This document shows, piece by piece, positions 46,019-57,755 of a stretch of 64,000 nt of DNA. Made by a program: the position numbers and the translations under genes. Each line of letters opens with the position of its first letter. The first letter of the stretch is position 1. The DNA comes from Xiphias gladius (lineage: Eukaryota; Chordata; Actinopteri; Istiophoriformes; Xiphiidae): assembly GCF_016859285.1 (NCBI RefSeq), contig NC_053402.1, positions 1,813,003-1,877,002 of the forward strand, read 5' to 3'. The notes beneath the pieces are model-generated. The model had not been told where the DNA came from. It did not search any database and worked only from the letters and a program-made list of their open reading frames with translations.

Positions 46019-46897
46019 GTAATTACTTTTACTTTTGTTTCATCGATTTAGCGGCGTGTGAATCGTTTTGATATATCTCGCTAGCATTAGCTAGCTTGCT
46101 CACGAAATTAGACGAGAAGCGCTAACCAGTGTTGACGCCGTCTGTTCAAGTTAGCCAGGTGCTCCGAGAGCCGTGGTTTGCAAGCTAACACAGCCTTTCG
46201 TCAACTAACCTAAATGCATCACTTAATTTAATTGTAACGCTAATAATGTATAGTTGTTCGGCAGCACTTGGCAAACATTAGCGGTAACCTTCAGGGCAAC
46301 TTCCCAAACAAAATGGTTGGCTTAAATTATCAAAAATTTAGTAGTTCGTTGACGTCGTTAGCTGAGATGTAAGCTAACGTGCTAATGGTTAGCTTAACGT
46401 TAAGCTACGCCCATAGGCCCCACATTCCTTGACGAATAACGTCAGTTTTGTTTGGCACACTCTTCATCTGTATTCAGTGTAAATAAACGAAAAATATAAT
46501 GTGAGTTTCTTATTAAATGATCCTAATCGTCCAGTTTGGAACCAGTTTGAGGAAACTCAGGTCGAAGTTATTAAGCAACAAATGTTACCTAAACATGTTT
46601 CTTTGGTTACGTGAATGTTGTCGCGTTGTTTTGGTGTTTATTCAGGTTCGTTGTTACATCACTTAGCTGATAACTGTATTTTTTTCTCTTTACAGTTCCT
46701 TATTCTGAGCATCCTCATAGTAAGACTCTGAAGTACAAGAGTTGAAGAGCCGTGTATAATTCCGGGGAAGGGAGACTGTTGTGACTGTCCGCGCCGTTGC
46801 CTGGAGAAGAAAGAGCCTGGTAGTTTAGTGGCCCTGGTGTGTGAGAAGAGGAGTGTGTGACCATAGTGTGTAAGCAGCTCTCCCTATGTGTGTGACA

Positions 46898-49800
46898 ATG
46901 GGGGACATCAGTGACCTGGACCGACAGATAGAGCAGCTCAGACGCTGTGAGCTCATTAAGGAAAATGAAGTCAAAGCACTGTGTGCCAAAGCCAGGTAAT
47001 GGTTCATAATACAGACACACAAAAAAACGTTGTTTGCGATGCTAAATATATACAGCAGTTTCATCAGACCATTTGAGTCCTGCTAGATACATCCATTCAT
47101 GTAGGTAGCAAAACACACACACTAATCTTAATAGTGTGCTGTTATTGAGATTAGTACAATACGATCAACATGCTTCAATAAAAATTTTGGGACCACATTT
47201 TGCATTTATTACATAGCTGACAGTGGATAGATGACAGGAGATGAAGGGACATGTACACATAAACACACTGACAGGCATCAGTCATACTGCACTGAAATGG
47301 AAGAGACAGACCAGAAATTAAACAAAACTAGGTTAAAAAAAAAAGCATATGACTGGTGTGCGTATATTCAATGTAAAAATTGAGGGCATAGTTGAAAACC
47401 ATTGTGTAACCGCTGTAAACAACTACTTTCAATGGAAAGTTCCTAAAGCCTTCTTGAGAAGTAACTAAATGTTGCCTGATAACTAATCAGTATATTTTTA
47501 ATATCATCATGTTGTATTTGCATTCCCCTAAGTGTCAGCCGTTTTCAGCCTTTTTTCTGTTTGCTTCTCTCCTTCTCTCTGTGCTCACATATGCAGTTAC
47601 TTAATACAGCAGAGTTCACATAAAGCTGTCCTCATTTACTTGCTTTTCTGTTTCTGCTGTCAGACAACGGAACAAGCATGAAAGAGTGACTGAAACGTGG
47701 CCCATTAAGACGACATGTTAACCAGCAGTCACTTCCACGCCATTTCAAAGCTGCTGCTCTAGTACTAAAATCCTGATTTTATAACCACGATGTCGACAAA
47801 ATCTGACAAAATCCCCATACATATAAGTTGAGAACAACAACTGTGCTGTGATTTCGGCTATATTTACTTGCAAAATGATCCCTCAGAAAGAAAGTTAGAA
47901 GCTCATTCATATGTGTGTCAGCTGCCATGGGGTCAGTTGAATGAGATGCTCATAGAGGTGTGTCTGTGGCGTGGGGCAATACTGGCAACTCTCTTTTACA
48001 GAAAGTAGCTAAGGTCACCAGAACGTCCACAAATTACTCTATAACTGAAAGTAATTACCAGCTACACTTACTTCATATGCAGCTTGCCAGTCCTAACCTT
48101 CAAAACTTTAGTAGAACTAAATAAAAACTCAGGAAATCATATTTTATTATGTATGTGTATGTATTTTCAGAGAGATTCTGGTTGAAGAAAGCAATGTCCA
48201 GAGAGTAGACTCTCCTGTCACAGTAAGTAACATTTTTTGACAAATTCTTTGCTCAGAATTTAAATAAAGTTAAATAAGTGTGTTAAATTTGTTTCTCCTA
48301 ATTTTCCTCATAGGTGTGTGGGGATATACATGGTCAGTTCTATGACTTGAAAGAGCTATTTAGAGTAAGTATCTATCTGCTGTTACACACTGCTCAATAC
48401 AGACTAAAGTTTGTTGGTCATGCTGGATGCCTAACGGATAAATCTGGTATTTAGTCTAGCCCCTGTTCTCCTAGTATGATAATGGTGTGTGGAATATTTT
48501 CCCTTACTTCACTGCAGCTGTCAGCACTACCCTAAAAGACACCCATACAGGTCCAAAAAGAGTTTAAAACACAATTTTAATGCAGACACACTAACTGCAG
48601 TTGGACTTGTCTTTGATAGCTGCATCTAATTTTAATAGCCTATTTGATGTAGCATTGTTCACCCTGTGTGCTGGATGCTAGATTTCTACAGTGTTCAAAT
48701 TATAATGAACAAAAAGGAAAGGAGGGTCATTTTTGTTTGGGTTTTTTTTTTTTCCAGTTTGGAAGGTTTTCTAATGAGTTTAGTTAGTAGAGTGCCAACA
48801 TGTAACTTGACTATTTGAAATAAGGTATAGACCGATCTCATTGCATTGTGGGGATTTGTAGGGACATGCAGTGGTTGTCCGATAGACTCTGTTGTAAGGC
48901 AGAACTCCTTACAAACTGTTGCTTGGTCAAGTTTGATACAAGTTGAATCCCACTGAGAATGGTGGTGAGGTTATTCATTACATTGATGTGTTTTTTACGT
49001 AAATTCTATATTATCGGATGGTTAAACTGCTTGTTAATAATCTTTCCACCTTGCAGGTTGGCGGAGATGTCCCAGAGACAAATTATCTCTTCATGGGCGA
49101 CTTTGTGGACAGAGGATTCTACAGTGTGGAGACTTTCCTTCTTTTGCTAGCTCTGAAGGTACACGAGAATTTTAGTCCATGTCCACTGCTGATCTGCACC
49201 AACCACCTCTGGGTTGGCATACGTGGAACAAGTGTGCATTTAGTAAACAGATCAGAAGAGAGCAATGAATATCTGAATTAAATTCTATTAACGTTGGTCT
49301 GGATAGAGCTCCACGAATAGGATTTGTCCCACTTGTTTTTTGCCACTTAACAGGAGCCCCGTGTGTTACCTGCAAATGCAGATTTCATTCATCTTTTCGG
49401 GGTTGTCATGGAATTTAATTTCTGCACATGCATTTAAGGAAATGCACGAGGCATCCTCACATTTTTGCCTCTGCTGTGCTCCTAAGGTGCGTTATCCAGA
49501 CAGGATAACCTTGATCCGAGGAAACCACGAGTCCCGGCAAATCACCCAGGTCTACGGCTTCTACGACGAGTGCCTCCGCAAGTACGGCTCAGTCACTGTC
49601 TGGAGATACTGCACCGAGATCTTTGACTACCTGTCCCTGTCTGCTATCATTGATGGCAAGGTGAGATGCATTGTCCAGTACTCTTTGTGACTTTGATGAA
49701 AATGGAAATTAATGCACCAAATTCAATGACATGCAAATTTTTTTCTTAGAGGTGTCGCTGCTCTAATATCTGGTTGAGTAACTTGACAGTCACTGATGTA

Positions 49801-52800
49801 TTGTTATATCTGGTCCATCATTTGATTTGTTACATTCCTCTTTCTGTCCTTCAGATCTTCTGTGTACACGGTGGCTTGTCTCCCTCCATCCAGACTCTGG
49901 ACCAGATTCGGACCATTGACAGAAAACAGGAGGTGCCCCACGATGGACCCATGTGTGACCTCCTATGGTCCGACCCTGAAGGTATACAGGAGTCTCTCGG
50001 GCATTTTAAACACTGCATCATCAACTCATGCTTATTTATGTTCAAGGAAACAGTTTTTGACATGATGGAGGGCAAACTGGCAGCAGTGGTGGAATTGTAG
50101 TTTGATATACACAAGTACGGTCGTGCAAAACCTGGAAAAGTCATGGACTTTCTAAATTGCATTTTCTAGGCCTGGAGAACTTTTGTATAAATGTGAAATC
50201 CTGAAAGGTTTTTGGAAGTCATGGAAAATACTTGCATAGATATTTCAATTAAATTTAATGAATGTCAGTTTTACATATAACCTGTGTATATATTATATCA
50301 GGCAGACAAATGATCACTTGGGTATGATGGTCACAGGTGTAACAGACCAGGGTAAAAAGCTACATTGTCTTGTGTGGAGTGTCATGCATTCTACTTCGTG
50401 GGCTACACTTATACAATATACTGTATGCCAGGGCTTTGAAAAGACAACGCAAAATGTGGATTGTGTGGAAAAACCTTCAGCATTTGGACAATGGGACAGG
50501 TGGCAGGTCTGATGTCCACTGAAAGTTATGAGTCTTCAACTAACCTGTGCTTCAGCAGACAGAAATTAGACATTTTATTCATTTTTTCATTTTGGGTCTT
50601 CAGTTATGCAATTTGAGATGGTTCTGTGTCTCTCTTTCTCACACATGCACTTTCTTGCCTCTTTTGTTTGACCCTGAAACTTTACATTGTTGAAAGAGAT
50701 GCCCCCATAAAGCAGCTTAATCAACACTGGGTGAAAACAATATTGGCAGAACAAAGTGTATACTTTCATTTTTATATAAAGCTATTGACTCTGGCTGTAG
50801 ACTGTTGTGAACTGCCTTTTAAGATCACAGTAACACTATGTCAAATGCTTTGCTAGGCAACATCCAGCTAAAAAGGAAGGGGTTCACAAGGGTCGGCCAG
50901 CAGTTTTGTGATTCTGAAAAATTTTAAAACCAGGAAATAGACATTTCACCTATAGCTGTTAATCTCAAGAGCATGAAATAGCAAAGCACTCTGCTACATA
51001 ATTTTAAAACGGTGCATAGCGCTCTCTTTCACATACAAAGACTGCTTCTCTCCTCGTGTCACAGACCCGTTGTACCGCCATTGTCTCTCTCCCACTCCAT
51101 CACTCTTACCTGTGAGTTCTTTGTATCTCTTAATTTTCTGTGTGGATTTGGTCACATTTCGTCTCTGGTCTTCTCTCCTGTCCCCTGAAGCTGTCCCTTG
51201 GACTCCGGCTACCAGCTTCACCATGGCTAATATCATTGAGGTCCTCATTTAAATCCTCTTTTCCTCTTCCTACCATTGGTTGATTTGGACTGCCAGAATC
51301 TCAAAAATATGATTATACATATAAAATTACATTTGTGTGGTCCTCATTGAGAAGCTATTTGTCCTTTTTTGGTTGGTGGTGGTGGTTACACAGATAAGCC
51401 TAGCTCCGAACTCTCCAGTCGTCATAGCTGTCCGGTTAAGCTGTCCAGTTACTAAAAGTTACTCCACACCCTTGAGCCAATCAGAATCCAGAATTTTTAA
51501 TGGCCATGGTTCTGCAAACACGTATGTTTGTTTTCAGATTTAAACATACTACACACAAGGAAGCACAAACGGCACAAGATGCACTGAGCAGGTTTTTCCA
51601 CCAGTGTTTAAGTTCTTTCGGTTGTTGGTAGCCAGATGGTAGCCCTTTTCAAAAGGGAAAAAAAAAAAATCAAGGTGACGTTCCTGTCATTAATTTCTAG
51701 TATGTTAGGTAAACTGTATGGTGGAACTGGGTGATACGGTGGAGAACCATATCACAAAATTAATTTAAAAAAAATGGAAATATCTATGTAAATCACAATA
51801 TGGCTAACTGATTTTCAGTGCAGTGAACTGTTTTTTCTGTTATGCTTTACATCAGACCACATCCTTCAAATGTGCTTTAAACATTAATTTGAGTAGCAAA
51901 AGTTTTCTAAAAGTCAACCCCTAATCCTGATGATGCCTTTTAAAATCAGATCTTCACCTGACGGATTTTTGTCTCCCTGCTCGAAGACACCACAGGGTGG
52001 GGAGTGAGTCCCAGAGGTGCTGGATACTTGTTTGGAAGTGATGTGGTCGCCCAGTTCAACGCTGCCAATGACATCCACATGATCTGCCGAGCACACCAGC
52101 TGGTCATGGAGGGCTACAAGTGGCACTTCAACGAGACAGTGCTTACTGTGTGGTCAGCACCCAACTACTGCTACAGGTAGATGGTTACAGTAAAGCTCAA
52201 GTAGTCACTGTTTAATGTGTGTTATGCGCTTGAGTAGTGGTCAAATACGTGTGTGGGGGTCTAATGGTAATCAGTGACCCTCTTTGTACAACACCGTTCT
52301 ATCCTTTTTGAATGGCATTAGGGAACTTATTTTCCACCCACCATGTGTGGTCCAAGCTCGAAGCGCTGAGTCGGTCTGTTCACTAGCAGCGATCAGCCTG
52401 ATTCAGAGCATGAATTATTCTCAGAAATGCCTTATTTACATAGTGGCATAGGTTGTAATGAATCAACCAGTCAGTCGGGCTATGTTGGTTTAGTTTTAGG
52501 TTATGACATTAATCCTATCAGCCAATGTGTAAACATTCCTCAAAAAATAAAGCCTCGCAAGACACTGCATATTATCACATAAAGAAGTGACTTAAATTCA
52601 GGGCAGAGGTTCTGTGTAAGGCGCCTTCTCAGGGTGCACGAGAGAGCGGAAGGCAAAAACAAGTAGTTAGGTATTGTAGTTTGGCTGCTGATCTGGCCTG
52701 CTTTTAACAGCATGGTCAACAGCTGGAGCTGCAGTTACGATGCACAGCTCACAGAGGCAGTTAAGGTACTTGAAAACCTTGAGTACCCAATTGCTGCACT

Positions 52801-53794
52801 TTGCATAAAAAAAATCGGACTCGGAGTTATAACTCCATCGAATCCCATACATGCTACGCATTTTTAGATTTCAGTGTTACTTACTCTTCCTGAGGATATC
52901 ACTATCTTGACTAAATGTCCTTAATCCACTTAGAAATCATAGAGAAAAGACTTAGCTTGCAACTCCAGAACTGGCCTTAGAATCATCAGGGTTTAAGTTT
53001 TCTTCAGTATTACGGTAATCCAGTTACCTTTTACATCCGTGGATACAATGCAAACAGGGACTTCTACTAGCTAATTGATATACTTTTAATGGTGCCGGTT
53101 TGTCAAAATGGAAACAAATATAGGCTTAAACAACAGGAACAAGTTGTAATCCACAGCTAACTCATTGAATCCATGGCAGCATTACACTTCCTGTTTACAT
53201 CTCCCAAAGCATTGTGGGACTGTTGTTCCAGAACTGTAGTTCTTAAACTTAGAGCATGATAGACAATAGATTTTGTCATTCAGATTATTATTCTTTAATA
53301 ACTGTTTTCATGTTGCACTATGAAGGCTCAGGATGTCCCATCAACATGGTTCTTATATTCTTGCAACACTGACCCTCTCCTCAATCCATTCATAAACAAC
53401 ACGTAGTGTATTTGCCCGTTTGGACACTTAATATGTGAGCTGTGAGAACTACCTGGTTTGATATCTCAGCAGGTCCAGGTATTTTCGACCACTGAAATGG
53501 CCAACATTAATACAATTACAAGGCTAGTTTTACATCAGACTCTAGTTTGAGAAAATCTGCTTTGGAAAAGAGCGGTGTGTTGTTTCATCCTCCAAATTTC
53601 TTTTCTGTTACCTGCGATTATTTGAATATCGTAACCAGTTTTTTGCCTCTCTCTGGACATTCAGATGTGGCAACGTGGCGGCCATCTTGGAGCTGGATGA
53701 GCATTTACAGCGAGAGTTCATCATATTCGAGGCAGCACCTCAAGAGACCAGGGGCATCCCCTCCAAGAAGCCAGTAGCTGACTATTTCCTGTGA
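46898..53794 (+). CDS. ppp4c: Serine/threonine protein phosphatase 4 catalytic subunit, 8 coding exons, 307 aa
   Basis: Exons: 46898-46995, 48171-48222, 48314-48364, 49057-49158, 49487-49660, 49855-49981, 51987-52176, 53665-53794; GT-AG introns, 924-nt frame, same length as human PPP4C. It is the catalytic subunit of PP4, a two-metal PPP-family phosphatase working with R2/R3 regulatory subunits in DNA-damage response, centrosome and splicing-factor control. Visible metal and catalytic motifs: GDIHGQ (Asp54, His56), GDFVDRG (Asp82, Asp85, Arg86), GNHES (Asn114, His115), a CRAHQ His near 239 and the SAPNYC loop. The C-terminus DYFL with carboxy-terminal Leu307 is the site methylated by LCMT1 in this family. 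An in-frame ATG four codons upstream (46886) has a weak context, while 46898 has A at -3 and G at +4 and matches the family N-terminus; an in-frame TAA lies at 46871. Intron 6 (2.0 kb) and intron 7 (1.5 kb) show no other gene. Confidence 0.98.
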
Positions 53795-54491
53795 AGTCTT
53801 TGAGCATACAGCCATGTTGTGTTGAAACCTCCGGTACCATTTCACACCTGCCGCACTCCATCCTGCTGCTGGACGGTTCTGTCAGTCTGAACTCACAGCA
53901 GTTAGACAGAAACCCTGCCAAACCCTCTGAAGCTCCATACAGCTTCAGCTTGAAGAGCTGGATTTTTGCCGTACTGCCCAAGCCTGACAGAGCAGTCACT
54001 GTGAAAGGTGTAGGGGTGAGGTTGACACTGGGCCCATGACTGTTGTCACTTCTCTTCAGCTATATAAGATGGTCATTTTCTTTCTGCCCTCAGCCTCCTT
54101 CCATTTCCATCTGCTGTCCTCCTCTCTCACTCTCTGTAGATACGACACTTTCCCTCCTTTCCTTGACTTAACCTCCACCACACTTGTAGTATTTTTTTTT
54201 CATGATGAACATTGTCATTTAGTTTTAAAAGTATTTGGAAGGAGTTAATCTCTTTTGTTTTCCAAAAACCTGCAGATGTAGGAAGTTTGACAATTTTATC
54301 ATTTGAGGAATTCCTTCAGTGCATATGTTTTTTGTTTTTGATTTTTGAATATTTGTTGCTGCCAGGATTAAATGCAAAATGACCAATCTCCCCACCCTGT
54401 TTTTGCTCTTACGTTTCTTTTTAACTGTCATTTGTCATGTGAGTCACTATTTAACCCAGTGCTGCTGCTCAGCACCATCACAAATACCATT

Positions 54492-54524
54492 AATGTAATG
54501 ACTCCCAGTAGGAGTCATTACATT
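54492..54524 (+). promoter_or_regulatory. ppp4c: Perfect stem-loop in the ppp4c 3' UTR
   Basis: aatgtaatgactcc (54492-54505) pairs perfectly with ggagtcattacatt (54511-54524) around a 5-nt loop, cagta. It sits about 85 nt before the AATAAA that ends the ppp4c transcript, so it should be present in the mRNA. No flanking mobile-element signature is seen. Function unknown. Confidence 0.7.
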
Positions 54525-54608
54525 CACCGTTGTTTTCTCTCAATTCCTTTTAATCTAAAAAATCCTTCCTAAAAATCTCTGTAGGTCTGTCAATTTTGAT
54601 ATTGTGAG

Positions 54609-54614
54609 AATAAA
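54609..54614 (+). terminator. ppp4c: Polyadenylation signal of ppp4c
   Basis: AATAAA about 815 nt after the stop codon, followed by a T/GT-rich stretch. It is the first canonical hexamer noticed downstream of the ppp4c stop. Confidence 0.75.
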
Positions 54615-54629
54615 GTTTTTGTATTAATG

Positions 54630-55145
54630 CTGATTTATTTTCAGGTGTGATTTAATGATGCATGCATTCTGACATGATTGTAACTGTAAAACTTTATTTT
54701 TGATCCAAAAGTCATCTGAGCTCAATTCCGCCATGTACATATTTTGTATTCGCACGAGTGACGTTCTGTCCTAATTAATTAATTAAGCGTGTCCAAGTGA
54801 GCTCCGATAAAACTCTACACGCTTGCAGACTTAACGGGCCCTTAGACGCTGGTGCAGGTAACGGAATTACGTCGCATAAGTAGCCACTCGACTACTCAGT
54901 AATAGTGAGTATTTCCAGTTTGAGTATTGGGTGTTGCACACCTTTCAGGCCACAAGAGTGCCGGGCACATTAACATCATATGCCCTATCCAGTGGAAGTA
55001 AAACGATATGCTTCATTATCTTTCCAAGATCTGAAGCTGCAGGCTGCGTAAAGCTGATAACTTATGAAATCAGAGTGTTCTTTCTAAACTAGTGTGGTAA
55101 TACTGTGTTTATACTACCTGTGTTCTCTTACTGCAAATTAACAAA
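54630..55145. other. Intergenic DNA, nothing recognised
   Basis: Lies between the ppp4c polyadenylation signal and Tc1 fragments. A TTAATTAATTAA-like motif is at about 54774-54785. No frame or RNA gene is recognised. Confidence 0.4.
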
Positions 55146-55315
55146 AATCAGTGCATTCAGTAAGAATTCAGACTCCTTCACTTTTTTGTTATGTTGCAGT
55201 CTTATGCTAAAATTATTTAAATTCATTGTGCCCCTCATCAAGCTACACTCAATGTCCCATAATGACAAAGTGAAAACAGAATTTTGGACATTTTTGCAAA
55301 CCACAGAAAGGTGGG
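55146..55315. mobile_element. Terminal fragment of a Tc1-like element
   Basis: 'cagtgcattcagtaagaatt' followed by 'cagactccttcac', 'atgttgcagtcttatgctaa' and 'tgtcccataatgacaaagtg' is the end of the same family as 55886-56535. The rest of the element is not attached. An open frame running through it (55105-55653) has no transposase motif. Confidence 0.65.
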
Positions 55316-55885
55316 GAGACAGTGTTTTGTGTAAATACTTTTCTTTTAAAGACCGGACATCTGAGGAACATCATCATCTGCAGATGATTACGACACTGAT
55401 GGTTTTGAATCCACTGCCTATTTACATGCCAATCAAGTCACTTACTCATGTTTTAGTTTGGCCCTCTACAGGTTCCCACTCTGTTTTGGCAGATGGGACT
55501 GGCTGTCACTTCATATCAATAACCCTCTTCGGCTTCATTCTCTCTCCAAATTCCATTTTCAAAACAATGTTAATGCTGGAAGAGGTGTACCTGACATACC
55601 TTAAAGGAATACCTAAATATCTACATGCATTTGTGTATCAAAGGAAAAAGTAAATAGTTCTATTTTCAAAGTCAATTTAGGACTATGTTATGATCACTCA
55701 ACATTTTGAAATAGGTGTTGGGTTCTATCCAGCTTTTTAAAAATCTTACGCAGTGGATAGGGCAACAGTACTTCTAGGACCTACCACTGGCTGGCTACAG
55801 CGCTCTCTCCAGGCTGACTATGGCGCCCAAGCTTCACCTATCTAATGGCTCTTAATATCATATAGAAAATGGAAACTTTGAATAG
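55316..55885. other. Unassigned DNA between two Tc1 fragments
   Basis: No transposase or conserved gene motif is visible. The sequence could be a foreign insertion separating the two Tc1 pieces or an unrelated spacer. Confidence 0.35.
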
Positions 55886-56535
55886 TCTCAGTGCATTCAG
55901 AGAGTATTCAGACTCCTTCCTTTTTTCACTTTTAGTGATGTTGCAGCCTTATGCTAAAACTCAATCTACCCTCAATGTCCCATAATGATAAAGTGAAAAC
56001 AGAATTTTAGACATTTTTTGCAAATGTATTAAAAAGGAAAAAGTGAAACATCTAATTGACAACTATTCAGAGCCTTTACTCAGTACTTAGTGAAGAACCG
56101 TTGGCAGAGGTTACAGCATTGAGTCTTCTTGGGTGTGACAAGCTCTCTAAACCTGGATTTGGAAATTTCTGCCGTTCTTCTCTGCAGATCCTCTCAAGCA
56201 CTGTCAGGTTGGATGGGGGCCGTCGGTGGACAGTCATTCTCAGGCCTCTTCAGAAATGCTCAGTTGGGTTCAAGTCAGGGCTCTGCCTGGGCCACAGAGT
56301 TGTGTCCTAACACCTCACTCTTTCAAGTTTCTTCTCTCTCACACACAGGAGGATCAGGAGCTCAGCCACAGTGACTATCAGGTTGTTGGTCAACGCTCTT
56401 ACCAAGGCCCTTCTCCCCCGACTGCTCACTTTGGCCGGCCGACCAGCTCTAGGAAGAGTCCTGGTTGTTCCAAACATCTTCCATTGAAGAATAATGGAGG
56501 CCACTGTGCTCTTGGGGACCTTCAATGCAGCAGAA
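55886..56535 (-). mobile_element. Degenerate Tc1-like transposon
   Basis: The left end is cagtgcattcagagagtatt. On the - strand 56307-56525 reads as the second DNA-binding subdomain of a Tc1 transposase (TTRTLPRAGRPAKVS, then RRALVRALTNN), the best-preserved part. The catalytic half is mostly lost by an internal deletion near 56310-56370. Same family as 22147-23530. Confidence 0.75.
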
Positions 56536-56639
56536 TTTTATTGTTATTATACATTGTTATATATAATATAATTATACATTATTAAATTGTATTATTACAA
56601 AGCAGGTTTGTTTTAAAGTGCTGTCCTACAAAAGGCACA

Positions 56640-57740
56640 ACTTCCCGCTCCTCTCCAAAGTTTCTTTATCTCCGGAACTCCAGCCGTTTTTCCCCCCTGC
56701 AGGTCGAATCATGTGTCTTTGCACTCCCAGCCCCCCGACGCGTTGCCACCGGGACACTCTTTGTATCCGTTCATCCATCGGGTGTCCCTCGCTGGACGGC
56801 TTCACTCGGACATCCAGCCCCCTCTTCCTCCGGGCTCCGGGGGTCTCTTTGAGTGCAAAAGGCTGCCGGAAACCGACCGTCCCCACTGCAGCTTCCTGCC
56901 ACTGCCTCCCCGCGCAGATCTCTGCCGGTCTCTGCTGCAAGGCACTTACTCCCCAGACTCTTGTGTTTGAAGAAACGCGACTCCATGTGACTCTGTGGGC
57001 GAGGGCGACCGCGAACCCCTGGCCGTGGGGCCCTGTGTGCGGACCACCGAATGAATGCGGGGGGACTCCGGACTGAACGCGCGAGGTCGGCGCTCTCTCT
57101 CGTCTGGCAACTTTTGCGGCTCGTTTTTCAGGCTCGACCAAAACTGCTCCACCTCCCGTTTCCAAGAGCTACAAAGTGAACCGGTAGTTAGAGAAAGGAC
57201 AACACCCGGAAACACATTCCCATCAGCGTTTCATCGGCACTGGAACTGTGCGAGACAAAGCTCAAGGTAACAGGTAACAGGTAGACTAAACGTCGCACTG
57301 TTTCAGCTCGAGTTCAGTTTCTGTCCGGTTTGCCGGGTGTTAGTTCCCGGGGGATGAATGTCGTGGCGGAATAAGTGTTTGTAGACAATTCCCGTCAATT
57401 CCAGAGAGGAGCGGATAGATTTGTTCTCAGATGACCCTCCTGTTTAGAAGCCGTTCCCTCAGGTAATCACCAAATGCTCTGTTTTCTGTCCGCGCAAAGC
57501 TCGAACTGCCCGGTGGCCTCTCCTCGCTTTCAGGCGTAAACATCCACAGCAGCTCGCGTGGAGGCTTCCAAGCTGCCCTTTGCCGCCAGCTTCTCAACGG
57601 GGATGCGTGTCCGACAGCGGCGTGCGAGCCTCCATAGACAGACCTGACAGTTCCTACTGCTTTCCTCTCCCGTAAAAGTGGGTCCGCGGAGGCACCTGGT
57701 GAGACACTAAAGCCTTCTGGTGAATTCGGCCTTCGTATGT
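56640..57740 (+). promoter_or_regulatory. CpG island upstream of the ALDH3-family gene
   Basis: High GC and CpG content over about 1.1 kb immediately before the aldehyde dehydrogenase start. A possible UTR donor CAAG|gtaaca lies near 57266, and an acceptor-like ttccag (57742-57747) lies 8 nt before the start codon, so a non-coding first exon within the island is plausible. Long frames on both strands here (152 codons +, 179 codons -) are Arg/Pro-rich composition effects. Confidence 0.6.
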
Positions 57741-57755
57741 GTTCCAGGTGAAAGG

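Noticed and set aside
55105-55653. 182-codon + strand frame, one of the longest in the window
   Set aside because: It starts before and runs through a Tc1 terminal fragment, has no transposase or other domain, and no splice-bounded conservation is apparent.
56618-57165. Two long overlapping open frames on opposite strands (152 and 179 codons) in the GC-rich block before the aldehyde dehydrogenase
   Set aside because: Both are Arg/Pro/Ser-rich with no domain, fully overlap each other, and lie in a CpG island where stop codons are rare. Composition explains them.
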